DNA of 64,000 nucleotides from CAZGKW01 sp964526295 (GCA_964526295.1 CAZGKW010000007.1:86153-150152); one strand, 5' to 3'; positions 16,814-26,283 are shown, counted from the first letter of the stretch. Program-made: numbers and translations. The notes: generated from the sequence alone by a model not told the origin.

Positions 16814-19212
16814 ACACAGGCGCGACGCCGGGTCTGCGGGGGGTGCTCCTGGGGCTCGCCGGGGTGCTCCTGGGGGGGGTGATGGGGGGGCCCCCGACAG
16901 GCGCTGCGGCGGCCGGCCTCGACTCGCCGTTCCCGCAGGACCGGCCCACCCCGCTCGCCATCCAGCAGGCCACCGAGAAGCTCGAGTCTTCCGACTGGAT
17001 CCTCCAGGCCGAGGGGATGAACCTCCTGGCCCGCTGGGGCGTCCGGGACGCCGTCCCCGCCATTCGCAAGATTCTCGAAGCGAACGCTCATCCGTGGCTC
17101 CGCGGCCGGGCCCTGGTGGCCCTGGCCCGCCTGCTCGGCGCCGAGGCCCTGGATGAGGCCCTCGACCTGGCCGACGATCCCTCGCCGCTCTTGCGGGCGG
17201 CCGCCGTCGAGGCCCTGGGACTGGTCGGCTCGCCCCACGGCGTCGAGCCCGTCAAGGCCCGCCTCCAGGACGCCGACCCCGCCGTGCGGCGCCCGGCCCT
17301 GGTGGCCCTGGCGCGGCTTCAGGGCGAGAAGGCCTGGCCGACGGTCGAGCCGAAGCTCGAAAGCGCCGACCCGCAGACGGTCCGCTATGCCGCCCGGGCG
17401 CTGGTCCACGTTGCGACGCCCGAGGCCCGCCGCCGCCTCCTGGCCCTTCTCGACCACGACAGCCCCGCCGTCCGGGCCGAGGCCGCACGCGGCGCCGGGG
17501 CGGTCGGCGACCCCTCGGCCATCCCCCGCCTGGTCCGGGCCATCTCGGTCGACGACGAGCGGTCCGTCCAGACGGCCGCCATGCGGGCCCTGACGGCCTT
17601 CGACCAGGACGTTCTGGCCGGGCCGCTGATGGAAATCCTCCGGGGCGACGATCCGCGGCTCTACGGCCTGGCGCTTCGGCTCCTGGCGCGCGACCCGGCG
17701 CCCGCCATCTGCCGCCACGTCGCGGGCCTCATCCGCGAGCCCTCCGAGCGGTACCGCGGCATCGTCCGGCCGGCGATGCGCCTGCTGGCCGAGACCCACC
17801 CCGACCAGTACGCCGACGTCTTCGCCCGGTACCTCGACCACCCCGCGGACGACGTGCGGCGGGAGGCCGTCCGGAGCGTCGCCCAGGCCAAGGAGGCCGA
17901 CCACTTCGCCCTCCTTCGGGACTTGCTGACCGACCGCGACGAAGACGTCCGGGAGGCGGCGTTCGAGACGCTCCACGAGGCGGCCGCCGGCGCGACCCCG
18001 CCGGGCGGCATCGTCGCCTACCTCGAGCCGGCCTTGAGGAGCACAGACATCGGCGTCTACCAGCGGGCCCTCAGGCTCCTTTCGGACCGGATGACGCCCG
18101 CCGACTTCGACCGGGCCCTGGAAGTGCTGCGGCCGGAGCTGGCCGGCGGCGAACCGCGCCGACGGAACCTCGCGGCCATGGCCCTCGACGCCGTCGCCGA
18201 CGATTCGATGCGGGTCCAGGTCGCCGCCGCCCAAGGCTACCTGACCGAGTGGAAGGTCGTCGGCCCGTTCCCGAACGACCGGACGAACCGCGGCCTGGCG
18301 GTGCCGTATCCTCCCGAGCGGGAGGTCGATTTCGACGCCACTTACGAGCGGTGGCAGTTCGGGCACCATGCCCGGTTCGAGACCGGTCGGGGGTCCTCGG
18401 GCGGGCCGAGCCGCCGAACCCTCTTGATGGCCCCGCCCCAGTTCGACGACGACGACTTCGTCGGGGGCATTATCGCCCGGTACGAGTTGGACCTGCCGCC
18501 CGCCCCGGCGCTGGGCCTCGTGCTCTTCTACGGCCTGCGGGACGGCACGGAAGTCGAGCAGGGGGGCCGGTTCGCCGTGACCGTCGCCGGCCGGGCCCGG
18601 CTGGAGCGGGACGTGGCCGCCGACCGCGGCTGGCAGGGGGCCGAGGTCGACCTCTCGGACCACACCGGCCGGCGGGTCGTCCTGGAGCTGGCCTTCACCG
18701 GCCGGATCCGCTCCGCGCGGGATGAACAAGAGGACGAGGACGACCGTCAGCCCGGCTTCTTCCTGGTGGGCGAGGCACGGATCGTCGCGGGGAATACCGT
18801 CGTCGCCGACCTCGTAACGCTGGCCTCGTCGGCGGTGGCGCGGATTTCGGACCCCCGGGCCGAGGACGGCCGCATCGCCTGGACCGACGCGGACGCCGTC
18901 CGCGTCGACGGGGGGGTGTCCCTCTACCAGGTCCTCCGCGTCACGGGCCTGGGGGGCAACTACGTGGCCTACGGCGTGGCGGACGTCCAGCGGGACGAGG
19001 CCGGCAAGGCCGTGGTCGAGGTCGAGGCGGACGATGCGTTCCGCCTGTGGCTGAACGGGAAGCCGGCGGCCGAGTCGCGGTCGCCGCGGACCCGCTCGTT
19101 CGAGGCCGACCTCCGGGCTGGCGTCAACCGGTTCGTCATCAAGGCCGCCACCACCGAGGGCGACTGGTCGTTCAAGGTCCGCCTGACGCCGTCGGGCGGG
19201 CCCGGCGACTGA
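16810..19212 (+). CDS. Secreted HEAT-repeat protein with C-terminal beta-sandwich
   Basis: The ATG at 16810 overlaps the previous stop. After a hydrophobic, glycine-rich signal sequence, residues about 50-470 are HEAT repeats (for example PAVRRPALVALARLQGEKA and DDVRREAVRSVAQAKEADH). From W481 (WKVVGPFPN) a different module begins and ends in DDAFRLWLNGKPAAES near residue 741, then WSFKVRLT. The same W-x-V-x-GP opening and DD-x(4)-W-x-N motif recur at the C-terminus of the giant protein at 50957. The module is probably a carbohydrate-binding or assembly beta-sandwich. It closes the MoxR-type operon and is likely a periplasmic scaffold. Function is unproven. Confidence 0.75.
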   Translation: MNTGATPGLRGVLLGLAGVLLGGVMGGPPTGAAAAGLDSPFPQDRPTPLAIQQATEKLESSDWILQAEGMNLLARWGVRDAVPAIRKILEANAHPWLRGRALVALARLLGAEALDEALDLADDPSPLLRAAAVEALGLVGSPHGVEPVKARLQDADPAVRRPALVALARLQGEKAWPTVEPKLESADPQTVRYAARALVHVATPEARRRLLALLDHDSPAVRAEAARGAGAVGDPSAIPRLVRAISVDDERSVQTAAMRALTAFDQDVLAGPLMEILRGDDPRLYGLALRLLARDPAPAICRHVAGLIREPSERYRGIVRPAMRLLAETHPDQYADVFARYLDHPADDVRREAVRSVAQAKEADHFALLRDLLTDRDEDVREAAFETLHEAAAGATPPGGIVAYLEPALRSTDIGVYQRALRLLSDRMTPADFDRALEVLRPELAGGEPRRRNLAAMALDAVADDSMRVQVAAAQGYLTEWKVVGPFPNDRTNRGLAVPYPPEREVDFDATYERWQFGHHARFETGRGSSGGPSRRTLLMAPPQFDDDDFVGGIIARYELDLPPAPALGLVLFYGLRDGTEVEQGGRFAVTVAGRARLERDVAADRGWQGAEVDLSDHTGRRVVLELAFTGRIRSARDEQEDEDDRQPGFFLVGEARIVAGNTVVADLVTLASSAVARISDPRAEDGRIAWTDADAVRVDGGVSLYQVLRVTGLGGNYVAYGVADVQRDEAGKAVVEVEADDAFRLWLNGKPAAESRSPRTRSFEADLRAGVNRFVIKAATTEGDWSFKVRLTPSGGPGD

Positions 19213-19683
19213 TCGGGCGGCCGCAGCTTTCCGTTCGCACGCGCCCAGTCGCGAGGGCCCCCCTCGGGTCTCGTCTCACGCCCCGTCAACCGCGAATGGG
19301 CGTGATTGGTTTTTTCGGCACGCGTGCCGGCCGCGGTGTGCCTTCCGTGCCGGAGGCAAGCTTGTACTGTAGCCATGGGCGCGAGCCCGTGGAACGCCCT
19401 CGCGGAAATCCGTAGTCACGGGCGGCGAATGCCGCTCTGCGCTTCCAATCTCCGAGATGGCGCGATAGGCTTATGGGGGCCACGCCTCCGCGTCGGCTGC
19501 CGCTGCGGAGTCCCGATGCGGGATCGGGGGGGGCTGGACGGCACCTTGGCCGCACTGCGTCAGTCGCGCAGGTGCCCGCCACAGGGCCGCTCTCGGCCTT
19601 GTTGAATCCGAGCTGCGGCGGCGCGGCGGACGGCCACGAGCGCCGCGACGCGAACCGGGCAAACGCGCAAGGCAAGGACGCAC
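19213..19683. other. Long spacer without a recognisable gene
   Basis: I see no coding signal here. The spacer holds an 8-bp stem, CCATGGGC (19373-19380) with GCCCGTGG (19385-19392), closed by a GCGA tetraloop of the GNRA class and with one G:T pair. Nothing else could be assigned. Confidence 0.5.
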
Positions 19684-20493
19684 GTGAACGAGGCGGAAGC
19701 AAGACGGCTGACGGCGAAGTTCAGGAATATCGGGGCGAACCTCCGGATACGCCCGGCCGGCACGGTCCGCCGCGACCGCCGACCCGCCGACTACGCGATC
19801 GACGTCGTCAACACGCCGAAGGGCGAGACCTTCGACCTGATCGTGGCCGAAGAGGGGCTCGGCGTGCGCATCATCGACGCCGACCCGGCCGACCGCCACC
19901 TCCTTCTGATGGTGGACGGCAAGCGGGCACCCCGGCGCCGAAAGTTCCTCTGTGGCCACGACGAGCGTCATTGGTTCGTCGCGCCGGTCGGCGCCCGGGC
20001 CAGCTCGATCGGACAGGCGAAGGAGATGCTGAAGCCCGAGGCCGTCCGGCAGCGACAGCTCCGCCACGGCGTGAAGCCGAAGCAACGCAACCGTCGCCGC
20101 AATGCCGCTTTCGTCCGCCAGGGCGAATGGTTCTTCGTGCCCTGTCCCGGATTGGACGTGGAGGAGAAGCTCATCCTCCGCAACGAGCCCATCGCCCGAG
20201 GACGGGGCAGGCCGCATGTCGTCGAATGTCTCTTCCGCCGCGGCGGCACGCCCGTCCGGGTCTGCCCTGAGTATCCCAGCGGCATCACGCACGAGGAGTA
20301 CGCCGAGCTGGTCCGCCGCGACCCCGACAAAGCGAAACTGTTCTGGCGGAACAGGGTTCGCGACCCGGAGGCCTACGCCAAGGGCCGCGTTCGCCACCCG
20401 GACCACAAGACGGTCGTCCTTCGCGACTGGCACCGCATCCTGCCCAACACCGAGAGCCGGTGGATGACCGAGGTCGTGGCGTTCCTCGACTGA
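19684..20493 (+). CDS. Conserved hypothetical basic protein, 269 aa
   Basis: It starts at a GTG (19684); no strong Shine-Dalgarno is visible. The frame is stop-free for 269 codons with the GC-rich third position of its neighbours, so it is a real gene. The protein is basic, has no signal peptide, and contains motifs such as RRRKFLCGHDERHWFVAPV and FVPCPGLDVEEKLILRNEPI. It ends with a conserved-looking HRILPNTESRWMTEVVAFLD. I believe relatives occur in other planctomycetes but know no function. It stands alone between two long spacers, unlike the operons on both sides. That suggests an inserted gene. Confidence 0.65.
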   Translation: MNEAEARRLTAKFRNIGANLRIRPAGTVRRDRRPADYAIDVVNTPKGETFDLIVAEEGLGVRIIDADPADRHLLLMVDGKRAPRRRKFLCGHDERHWFVAPVGARASSIGQAKEMLKPEAVRQRQLRHGVKPKQRNRRRNAAFVRQGEWFFVPCPGLDVEEKLILRNEPIARGRGRPHVVECLFRRGGTPVRVCPEYPSGITHEEYAELVRRDPDKAKLFWRNRVRDPEAYAKGRVRHPDHKTVVLRDWHRILPNTESRWMTEVVAFLD

Positions 20494-21038
20494 CGCCGAG
20501 TTTCGGGGACAGGACACGAACGCCGCCTGTCAGAATGAAACCGCGGGGTGCCACGGGCGGCTTGCCCCCGAGTGCACGGGCAGGCAAGCTGCTGGTGGCA
20601 GCCATTGTGTTAGAAGCTCTAAAACTCGTCCGGCCTCCAGCCGCGGGTCGGGCAAAGACGTCTGGGAGTTGAGTATCCTGTCGCCGAAACTCCCCCCTGT
20701 GGCCGCTGTGCGGGGGGCCCCCCCGTTGTTGCCTGCGGCTTTCCCCCATTTCCCGGACGCCGGCGGACCGGTCTGCTCTCAGGTTCGTTCCAGCCGGGGC
20801 AGGGCTTGCCCGTCGCCCTGGGGCCTCCCGGTGCATCGGGCCCCGGACGATGGGTCTCGCAGCGAGCCGAGCCCTGCTGCGCCTCTGGTTTGCCCGGCCG
20901 GCGTCAGAAAAGCGAACGGGTGCATAAAAAGCTGGCGCGCCGGGCCGCCGATGGACGGACCCCCGTTTTCCCCCTGAATCCCCCTTTCCAGCCTGTTCAA
21001 GGCCCCTTCCGCGCCTCTTTCCCGGGGTCCTGAGCGTT
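20494..21038. other. Long spacer ahead of the flagellar operon
   Basis: I see no coding signal here. It contains the imperfect inverted repeat at 20549-20600 and a small palindrome, TTAGA-AGC-TCTAA (20610-20622). The palindrome could be a regulator site, but it lies about 430 bases from the sigma-54 promoter. The stretch 20900-21030 is C- and T-rich. Confidence 0.4.
20549..20600. repeat. Imperfect inverted repeat of TGCCAC...GTGGCA type
   Basis: Two 26-base arms match in about 19 positions. They start with TGCCAC and end with GTGGCA, and each has a GCTTGCC/GGCAAGC block. The layout looks like a scattered intergenic repeat rather than a gene-specific hairpin. Confidence 0.5.
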
Positions 21039-21054
21039 TGGCACACGGGTTGCA
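21039..21054 (+). promoter_or_regulatory. Sigma-54 promoter of the first flagellar operon
   Basis: TGGCAC (21039-21044), five bases, then TTGCA (21050-21054) is a near-perfect -24/-12 element. Transcription should begin near 21065. This rules out the GTG at 21038 as start of the downstream gene and supports the ATG at 21155. An NtrC-type activator gene lies in the same operon. Confidence 0.88.
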
Positions 21055-21154
21055 AAATCCCCCTCGTGCGGCGGCCCGCGCGCGCCGGCCCTTTGTATCG
21101 GCCGACGCCTCGACCCGCCGCAAGCGACGGAAAACGAAGCCGGATTCGAACGAA

Positions 21155-23767
21155 ATGGCCGAGAAAACCGACGAAACCAGCGAAAACGACCCCCGCGAGG
21201 ACGAGGCTCCGACGTCCCCCGACGCCGCAGCACTCGAGCCGCCCGAGGGCACCGCCCCCACGGGGACACCGCCCCAGGCCACGGCCGACGGCGACGGGGG
21301 CGAGAAGACCTACGAGTTCCACGGTCCCCGGGCCGACCTGGAGCCCGACCTGTCGGTCTTCGGCCCCCCCCGCGGTGCGAAGACGGACGCCGCGCCCGCG
21401 GCCGCCGCGGCAGGCGCACACACTGAGACGCCCGCCGACGACGCCGACGACGCCGAGGCCGACGCCGCCGCCGCCGACAAAGCGGACGGCGACGACCTGG
21501 CCTTCGAGCTGCCCGCCAGCCTCTTCTCGAAGCCCCCGCGCCGACGCATCCCGTGGCAGACCGCCCTGCTGGTCGGCAACACTCTCGTCATGAGCACCGT
21601 GGCGGCGGTCCTTTTGATGCGGCCGGCGGTCGGGCCGAGCTATCCCGGCCCCGAGGGCCGACCGCATCCGGCGGCCGAGGCCCCCGCCTCCGCCCCGGCA
21701 GAGCCGTCCCCCCAGGGGCCCCTCCCCGAGCCGACCGGCGCGGTCTCCTGGGCCGTCGCCGAGGGGCACTACGCCGACGAGGACTACGGCCTGGCGATCG
21801 GCTACTACCGGCGGCTGCTGGAGACGTCGCTGCTCCAGCCGCACGAAGAGTTGATGTCGGACTACTTCCGCCTCCGGATTGCCCAGTGCCAGGTCCACCT
21901 GGACCGCCTGCCGGAGGCCCACGAGGTGCTCCGGCGGCTGGCGTCGAGCCGGTCGCCGGTCGTGCGGGGGTCGGCCCTGTACCACGCGGCCCAGCTGAAC
22001 CTGGCCCAGCGTCAGTACCTGGCGGCCCGGACCCAGGCCTACCAGGCCCTGGCGTCCCTGGGGATGGTCGAGCCGACGGCCGACCTGCGGACCCTGTGCG
22101 ACCTGCTGGCGGCGGAGGCGATGGCCCGGAAGGCCCTGGCGTTCTTCAACCGCGACGAGGAGCTGCCCCGCCGCCGCGAGACCGAGGCGGACCCGTTCTC
22201 GGGCCTCAAGAGCGAGGAGGGCCTGCGGACGCTGCTGGCCGCCGGGACCCAGCGGATGGCCGATGCGGCGCTGGGGCCCCGTCTGACGAGGGCCGACCGG
22301 GGCGGCCTGGGACGGCCCTGGACGGTCACCTCGGCCGGGGCGCCCCTGGAGGAGTTCCTCCACCGGCTGGTGGGCGACTCGGGCCTGAACGTCCGGTGGC
22401 ACGAGGCCGGCGACACGGCCCGCCAGCGGGCCCTGACGCTCGGCCTGACGGACGTGACGGACGTGCGGGTCGTCGAGGTGGCCTGCGGGTCGCTGGGGCT
22501 GGTGGCCCGGTTGACGGGCGAGGAGGCGGTGGTCCACGACCTTTCGGGCCGCACCTCGACCGACGAGCTGAGGGACCTGGTGCTTCGCGAGGCCGTCTCG
22601 TCGTGGCGTCGGGTGCTCCTGCGGGTGCCGGACGAGCGGCGCCAGGCGTACGGCCACTTCGCCCTGGGCCTGCTGTACGAGCACCAGAACGACCACGCCT
22701 CGGCGATCACGGAGTACCGGCTCGTGACGGAGCAGTATCCGCGGTCGCCGCTGGCGCCGCAGGCCCGCCTGCGGGGTGCGATCGTGCGGATCGACTTCCG
22801 CGACTTCACGGGGGCCCGCGAGGAGCTGGTCGATCTGCTGAACCGGCACCCCCACTTCCCGGCTTCCGACCAGGTCTACCTGAGGCTCGGCCAGGCCACC
22901 ATGGAGACGGGGCACCTGGACGAGGCGATCACGACGTTCAAGAAGCTGTTCTACCTGGAGCTGTCGGAGGAGTCTCGGACCGGGGCCTGCCTGGGGGCGG
23001 GCACGTGCTTCTATCGCCAGGGCGACTACGAATCGGCCTCGGAGTGGCTGGCGCGGTACGTTGCCCTCGCCCGCCGGACGAAGGAGGCCGACGGGGCCGC
23101 CCGGGGGACGCTCCTTCTGGCCCAGAGCCTGAACGCCCTGGGCCGGCCCGACGAGGCCGTCGCCGCCCTCCGCAAGGCCGCCGAGCTGAAGCCGGAGGCC
23201 GAGTTGGCGACGGACCTGCTGCTGGAGCTGGCCCGGGGCCTGGCCGCCGCCAAGGAGTATACCGCCGCCCTGGCGGTCCTGCACGAGGTGACCGAGCGCG
23301 ACGTCCCGCGGACGGCCCTGGACCGGGCGGTCCTCATCGAGAGCCGGGTCCTGCGGGACATGAACGTCCCGGAGAAGGCCTTGCGGCTGGTGCGGGCGGA
23401 GCTTCGGTTCGCGGCGACGGCCCGGATGAAGGCCCGGATGGCGGTCGAGCTGGCCCGGTGCTACGCCGATGCGGGCGACTTGGACGCGGCCCGGCGGATC
23501 ATGGCCGAGGCCCTGCCGAAGCTGGAGCCCGGCCCGGAGGCCCACGAGGCGACCTGCGAGCTGGCCGAGTTCGGCCTCCGGGCGGGCTACCCCGAGCAGA
23601 CGATCGGCCTGGCGCGGAAGCTCCTGGCCCTGCCGGTCTCGCCCGAGGTCCGGGGCAGGGCGTTCGAGGCCCTGGGGCAGGCGTACGTGGCGGTCCGCGA
23701 CTACGAACGTGCCGCCTTGGCGTTCTCCGGGGCGGTGCCCGGAGCGAAAGGAGCGACGGGGCCATGA
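21155..23767 (+). CDS. Membrane-anchored TPR protein heading the flagellar operon
   Basis: The start at 21155 is set by the sigma-54 promoter upstream. The 870-residue protein has an acidic, alanine-rich cytoplasmic N-terminus (1-130) and one membrane helix at about 132-155 (ALLVGNTLVMSTVAAVLLM). The large extracytoplasmic part is made of TPR repeats, such as LYEHQNDHASAITEYRLVTE and RQGDYESASEWLARYVALAR. Between TPR blocks, at about 390-460, PLEEFLHRLVGDSGLNVRW and the beta-rich stretch after it resemble an STN (secretin/TonB short N-terminal) domain. It is first in a 16-kb flagellar operon, which implies a motor or assembly role, but I recognise no named flagellar protein. The stop overlaps the next ATG. 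Confidence 0.75.
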   Translation: MAEKTDETSENDPREDEAPTSPDAAALEPPEGTAPTGTPPQATADGDGGEKTYEFHGPRADLEPDLSVFGPPRGAKTDAAPAAAAAGAHTETPADDADDAEADAAAADKADGDDLAFELPASLFSKPPRRRIPWQTALLVGNTLVMSTVAAVLLMRPAVGPSYPGPEGRPHPAAEAPASAPAEPSPQGPLPEPTGAVSWAVAEGHYADEDYGLAIGYYRRLLETSLLQPHEELMSDYFRLRIAQCQVHLDRLPEAHEVLRRLASSRSPVVRGSALYHAAQLNLAQRQYLAARTQAYQALASLGMVEPTADLRTLCDLLAAEAMARKALAFFNRDEELPRRRETEADPFSGLKSEEGLRTLLAAGTQRMADAALGPRLTRADRGGLGRPWTVTSAGAPLEEFLHRLVGDSGLNVRWHEAGDTARQRALTLGLTDVTDVRVVEVACGSLGLVARLTGEEAVVHDLSGRTSTDELRDLVLREAVSSWRRVLLRVPDERRQAYGHFALGLLYEHQNDHASAITEYRLVTEQYPRSPLAPQARLRGAIVRIDFRDFTGAREELVDLLNRHPHFPASDQVYLRLGQATMETGHLDEAITTFKKLFYLELSEESRTGACLGAGTCFYRQGDYESASEWLARYVALARRTKEADGAARGTLLLAQSLNALGRPDEAVAALRKAAELKPEAELATDLLLELARGLAAAKEYTAALAVLHEVTERDVPRTALDRAVLIESRVLRDMNVPEKALRLVRAELRFAATARMKARMAVELARCYADAGDLDAARRIMAEALPKLEPGPEAHEATCELAEFGLRAGYPEQTIGLARKLLALPVSPEVRGRAFEALGQAYVAVRDYERAALAFSGAVPGAKGATGP

Positions 23768-24522
23768 CCCGGTCGGACGGACGATCCCGGCGTGCGGCGG
23801 AGTGGGCGGCCCTGGCGCTGACGGCCTGTCTCTTGGCGCCGGCGGCGGTGCGTGCCGCGGGCGAGGAAGGCGGCGCGGGCGCCGAGGACGTCGTCGAGCG
23901 GGCCCGGAAGAACCGCCGGGCCCTGGTGAAATCGCTGATCGCCGCCCCGGAGGAGGAGCCCCGCCGGGCCGACCTGGAGGCGACGATCCTCAGGCTCCGC
24001 TCGATCCGCATGAGGCCGAAGTCCGAGATTCCGCCCCGGCCGACCTCGCCAAGCGGCTCGGGTGAGGCGAGGGGCACGGGGGCCGATGCGCAGGCCGCCG
24101 CGCCGCCCTCGAAGCCGCCCAAGCGGACGCCGACCGTCTCGCAGGAGCAGCTCGATCGGCTGCGGAACCTGCCGGCCGAACGGATCGCCGATCCCGTGGC
24201 CTTGGCCGACGCGTTGCTGAAGGCCGGCTACGACGACGAGGCCTACCTGTTCTACGAGCAGGCCCTGGAGGCCGACCCGCCGGACGAAACGAAGGCGTGG
24301 CTCCTCTTTCGCACGGCCCGGAGCCGGGCCGAGAGCGATCCGGGTGCCGCCGTCCAGCTTTACCGGCGTCTCATCGCCGAGCACCCCGAGTCGCCCTGGT
24401 CGGCGGTGGCCCGGTCCTTGGCGGGCCTTCTGGAGTGGTACCACACCGCCCGGCCGGTCGAGGCGACGCAGGTCGTGACGTCCACCGCAACCGCCCCTAC
24501 GTCGGAGAGGCCGACGCGATGA
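23764..24522 (+). CDS. Second exported TPR-like flagellar-operon protein
   Basis: The 252-residue protein has an N-terminal signal sequence (AEWAALALTACLLAPAAVRAA). A Pro/Lys-rich linker follows (about residues 85-125), then a C-terminal TPR-like segment (LLKAGYDDEAYLFYEQALEA, then AVQLYRRLIAEHPESPWSAV). It overlaps both neighbours by ATGA junctions, so it is co-translated with the large TPR protein and the NtrC-like regulator. The two TPR proteins may form one extracytoplasmic assembly. Function is inferred from context only. Confidence 0.7.
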   Translation: MTRSDGRSRRAAEWAALALTACLLAPAAVRAAGEEGGAGAEDVVERARKNRRALVKSLIAAPEEEPRRADLEATILRLRSIRMRPKSEIPPRPTSPSGSGEARGTGADAQAAAPPSKPPKRTPTVSQEQLDRLRNLPAERIADPVALADALLKAGYDDEAYLFYEQALEADPPDETKAWLLFRTARSRAESDPGAAVQLYRRLIAEHPESPWSAVARSLAGLLEWYHTARPVEATQVVTSTATAPTSERPTR

Positions 24523-25925
24523 CCGAAAACGTGCGACAGAACGTGCTGATCGTCGAGCGGGACGCGGCGCCGACGCGGCTGCTGCTGGAGTTGCTGGCGG
24601 CCCGCGGCGTGCGAGGGTCGGTCGTCCGCGACGCCCGGACGGCCGGCCGGCGCCTGGAGACCCGCCCGTGGGACCTCGTGGTCACGGACCTGAACGTGCC
24701 GCACGGCGGGGGCCTGGAGGTCCTCCGGGAGGCGAAGCTGCGTGACCCGGAGCTGCCGGTGGTTGTGATGGCCCGGAAGCCTTCGACGCGGGGCATCGTC
24801 CGGGCCGTCCGGGAGGGGGCGGTCGAGTTCCTCGTCAAGCCGCTCCAGCGCGAGACGGCCGACCGGGTGCTCGACGCCTGCGTGCCGAACCACCGGGTGG
24901 CGATGGCCGAGGCCGCCGACTCGGGCGGCCGGCCGCTCTACCGCATCGTCGGCCGCAGCCCGCGGCTGCTGGAAACGCTGGGCGTCGCGCGGCGGGTGGC
25001 GCCGACGTCGGCCTCGGTGCTCATCACGGGCGAGAGCGGCACGGGCAAGGAGCTCGTCGCGCACCTGATCCACCAGGCGAGCCGCCGAGCGGGCGGACCC
25101 TACGTCCGGATGAACTGTGCGGCCCTTAGCGAGACCCTCCTCGAGAGCGAGCTGTTCGGCCACGAGCGGGGCGCCTTCACCGGGGCGGTCCGTGACCGCA
25201 AGGGCCGCTTCGAGCAGGCCGACGGCGGGACGATGCTCCTGGACGAGGTCACCGAGACGGGCCCGAGGCTCCAGGCCGAGCTGCTCCGGGTCCTGGAGGG
25301 GCAGGACTTCGAGCGGGTCGGCGGGTCGGAGCGGGTCCGGGCCAACGTCCGCATCGTCGCGACGACCAATCGCGACCTGCCCAGGCTCGTACGCGACGGC
25401 CGGTTCCGGGCGGACCTCTACTACCGGCTCGCCGGGGTGCGGCTGCCGCTGCCCCCCTTGAGGGACCGCCGGGAGGACCTCCAGCTCCTGGTGTGGCATT
25501 TCGTGAACGAGTTCTCCCGCGAGGCTCGGCGGTCCGTCAGGCGACTCGACGAAGACATGATGGACCTGTTCGGGCGGTACCACTGGCCGGGCAACGTGCG
25601 GCAGCTCCGGAACGTCGTCCGGACGGCGATGGTCCTCGGGTCGGGCCCGTCGCTGTCGCTGGCCGAGGCGCCGTGGCTCAGGGCCGAGCTGACCGGGCCT
25701 CAGGCGGCCGACGAGGGCCCCAGCCTCCGCCTGCGGGACGTCGAGCGGCGGGCCATCCTCCATGCCGTCCGCCTGACGGGGGACCACCAGGCCAAGGCCG
25801 CCGAGCTGCTCGGCATCACGGACCGGACGCTGCGGTCCAAGCTCCGCCGCTACCGCGAGGAGGGCCTCCTGGAGGAGGAGACGGAGGAGAAAGGAGAGGA
25901 GCTGTGGGTCAGCCAGCCGGCATGA
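24519..25925 (+). CDS. NtrC-family sigma-54 activator of flagellar genes
   Basis: The 468-residue regulator has three parts. A receiver domain (about 1-125) keeps the phospho-acceptor Asp in VVTDLNVPHGG and the Lys in FLVKPL. A sigma-54-interacting AAA+ domain follows, with Walker A GESGTGKE at about 171, the GAFTGA loop at about 217 and LLDEVTE. A Fis-type helix-turn-helix ends it (HQAKAAELLGITDRTLRSKL). The GAFTGA loop is intact, so it should open sigma-54 promoters. Two such promoters are in the window, at 21039 and 37128, and the gene sits in the operon driven by the first. It is the functional counterpart of FlgR/FleQ/FlrC, but orthology is not shown. No sensor kinase gene is adjacent. 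Confidence 0.92.
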   Translation: MTENVRQNVLIVERDAAPTRLLLELLAARGVRGSVVRDARTAGRRLETRPWDLVVTDLNVPHGGGLEVLREAKLRDPELPVVVMARKPSTRGIVRAVREGAVEFLVKPLQRETADRVLDACVPNHRVAMAEAADSGGRPLYRIVGRSPRLLETLGVARRVAPTSASVLITGESGTGKELVAHLIHQASRRAGGPYVRMNCAALSETLLESELFGHERGAFTGAVRDRKGRFEQADGGTMLLDEVTETGPRLQAELLRVLEGQDFERVGGSERVRANVRIVATTNRDLPRLVRDGRFRADLYYRLAGVRLPLPPLRDRREDLQLLVWHFVNEFSREARRSVRRLDEDMMDLFGRYHWPGNVRQLRNVVRTAMVLGSGPSLSLAEAPWLRAELTGPQAADEGPSLRLRDVERRAILHAVRLTGDHQAKAAELLGITDRTLRSKLRRYREEGLLEEETEEKGEELWVSQPA

Positions 25926-26263
25926 TCGACTACCTGGAGGCGGGCCTGAAGGCCGCCTCGGTCCGCCAGGCCGTCATCGCCAACAACCTGGCCAACCTGA
26001 CGACGCCCGGCTACCGCCGGAAGGCCGTCCCGTTCGAGGAGCTGTTCGCCGAGGCCATCGAGCGGGGCCGGCCGGTCCGGCAGAACGAGGTTCTGGCCCG
26101 TGTGGTCGAACCCCGCACCGCCCCGGTCAACGAGCACGGGACGGACGTCGAGCTGGACGCCGAGATCGGCGAGCTGGTCAGGAACTCGCTCCGCTACAAG
26201 ACCTATATGCGAATCCTGGAGAGGGCCTATCGCCAGATGGAGATGGCGATGGTCGAGCGGTAG
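25922..26263 (+). CDS. flgB: Flagellar proximal rod protein FlgB
   Basis: The 113-residue protein has the rod signature ANNLANLTTPGYRRKAVPFEE near the N-terminus and the C-terminal amphipathic helix typical of axial proteins. Its ATG overlaps the stop of the activator gene. FlgB with FlgC forms the proximal rod around FliE. The order flgB-flgC-fliE is the usual one. The length is a little shorter than many FlgB proteins (about 130). Confidence 0.92.
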   Translation: MIDYLEAGLKAASVRQAVIANNLANLTTPGYRRKAVPFEELFAEAIERGRPVRQNEVLARVVEPRTAPVNEHGTDVELDAEIGELVRNSLRYKTYMRILERAYRQMEMAMVER

Positions 26264-26283
26264 GCCTGCCGAGGAGGGAAGCC

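Noticed and set aside
20285..23545. 1086-codon minus-strand open frame opposite the TPR gene
   Set aside because: It is composition-driven, has no recognisable motif, and the plus strand has a sigma-54 promoter and TPR repeats.
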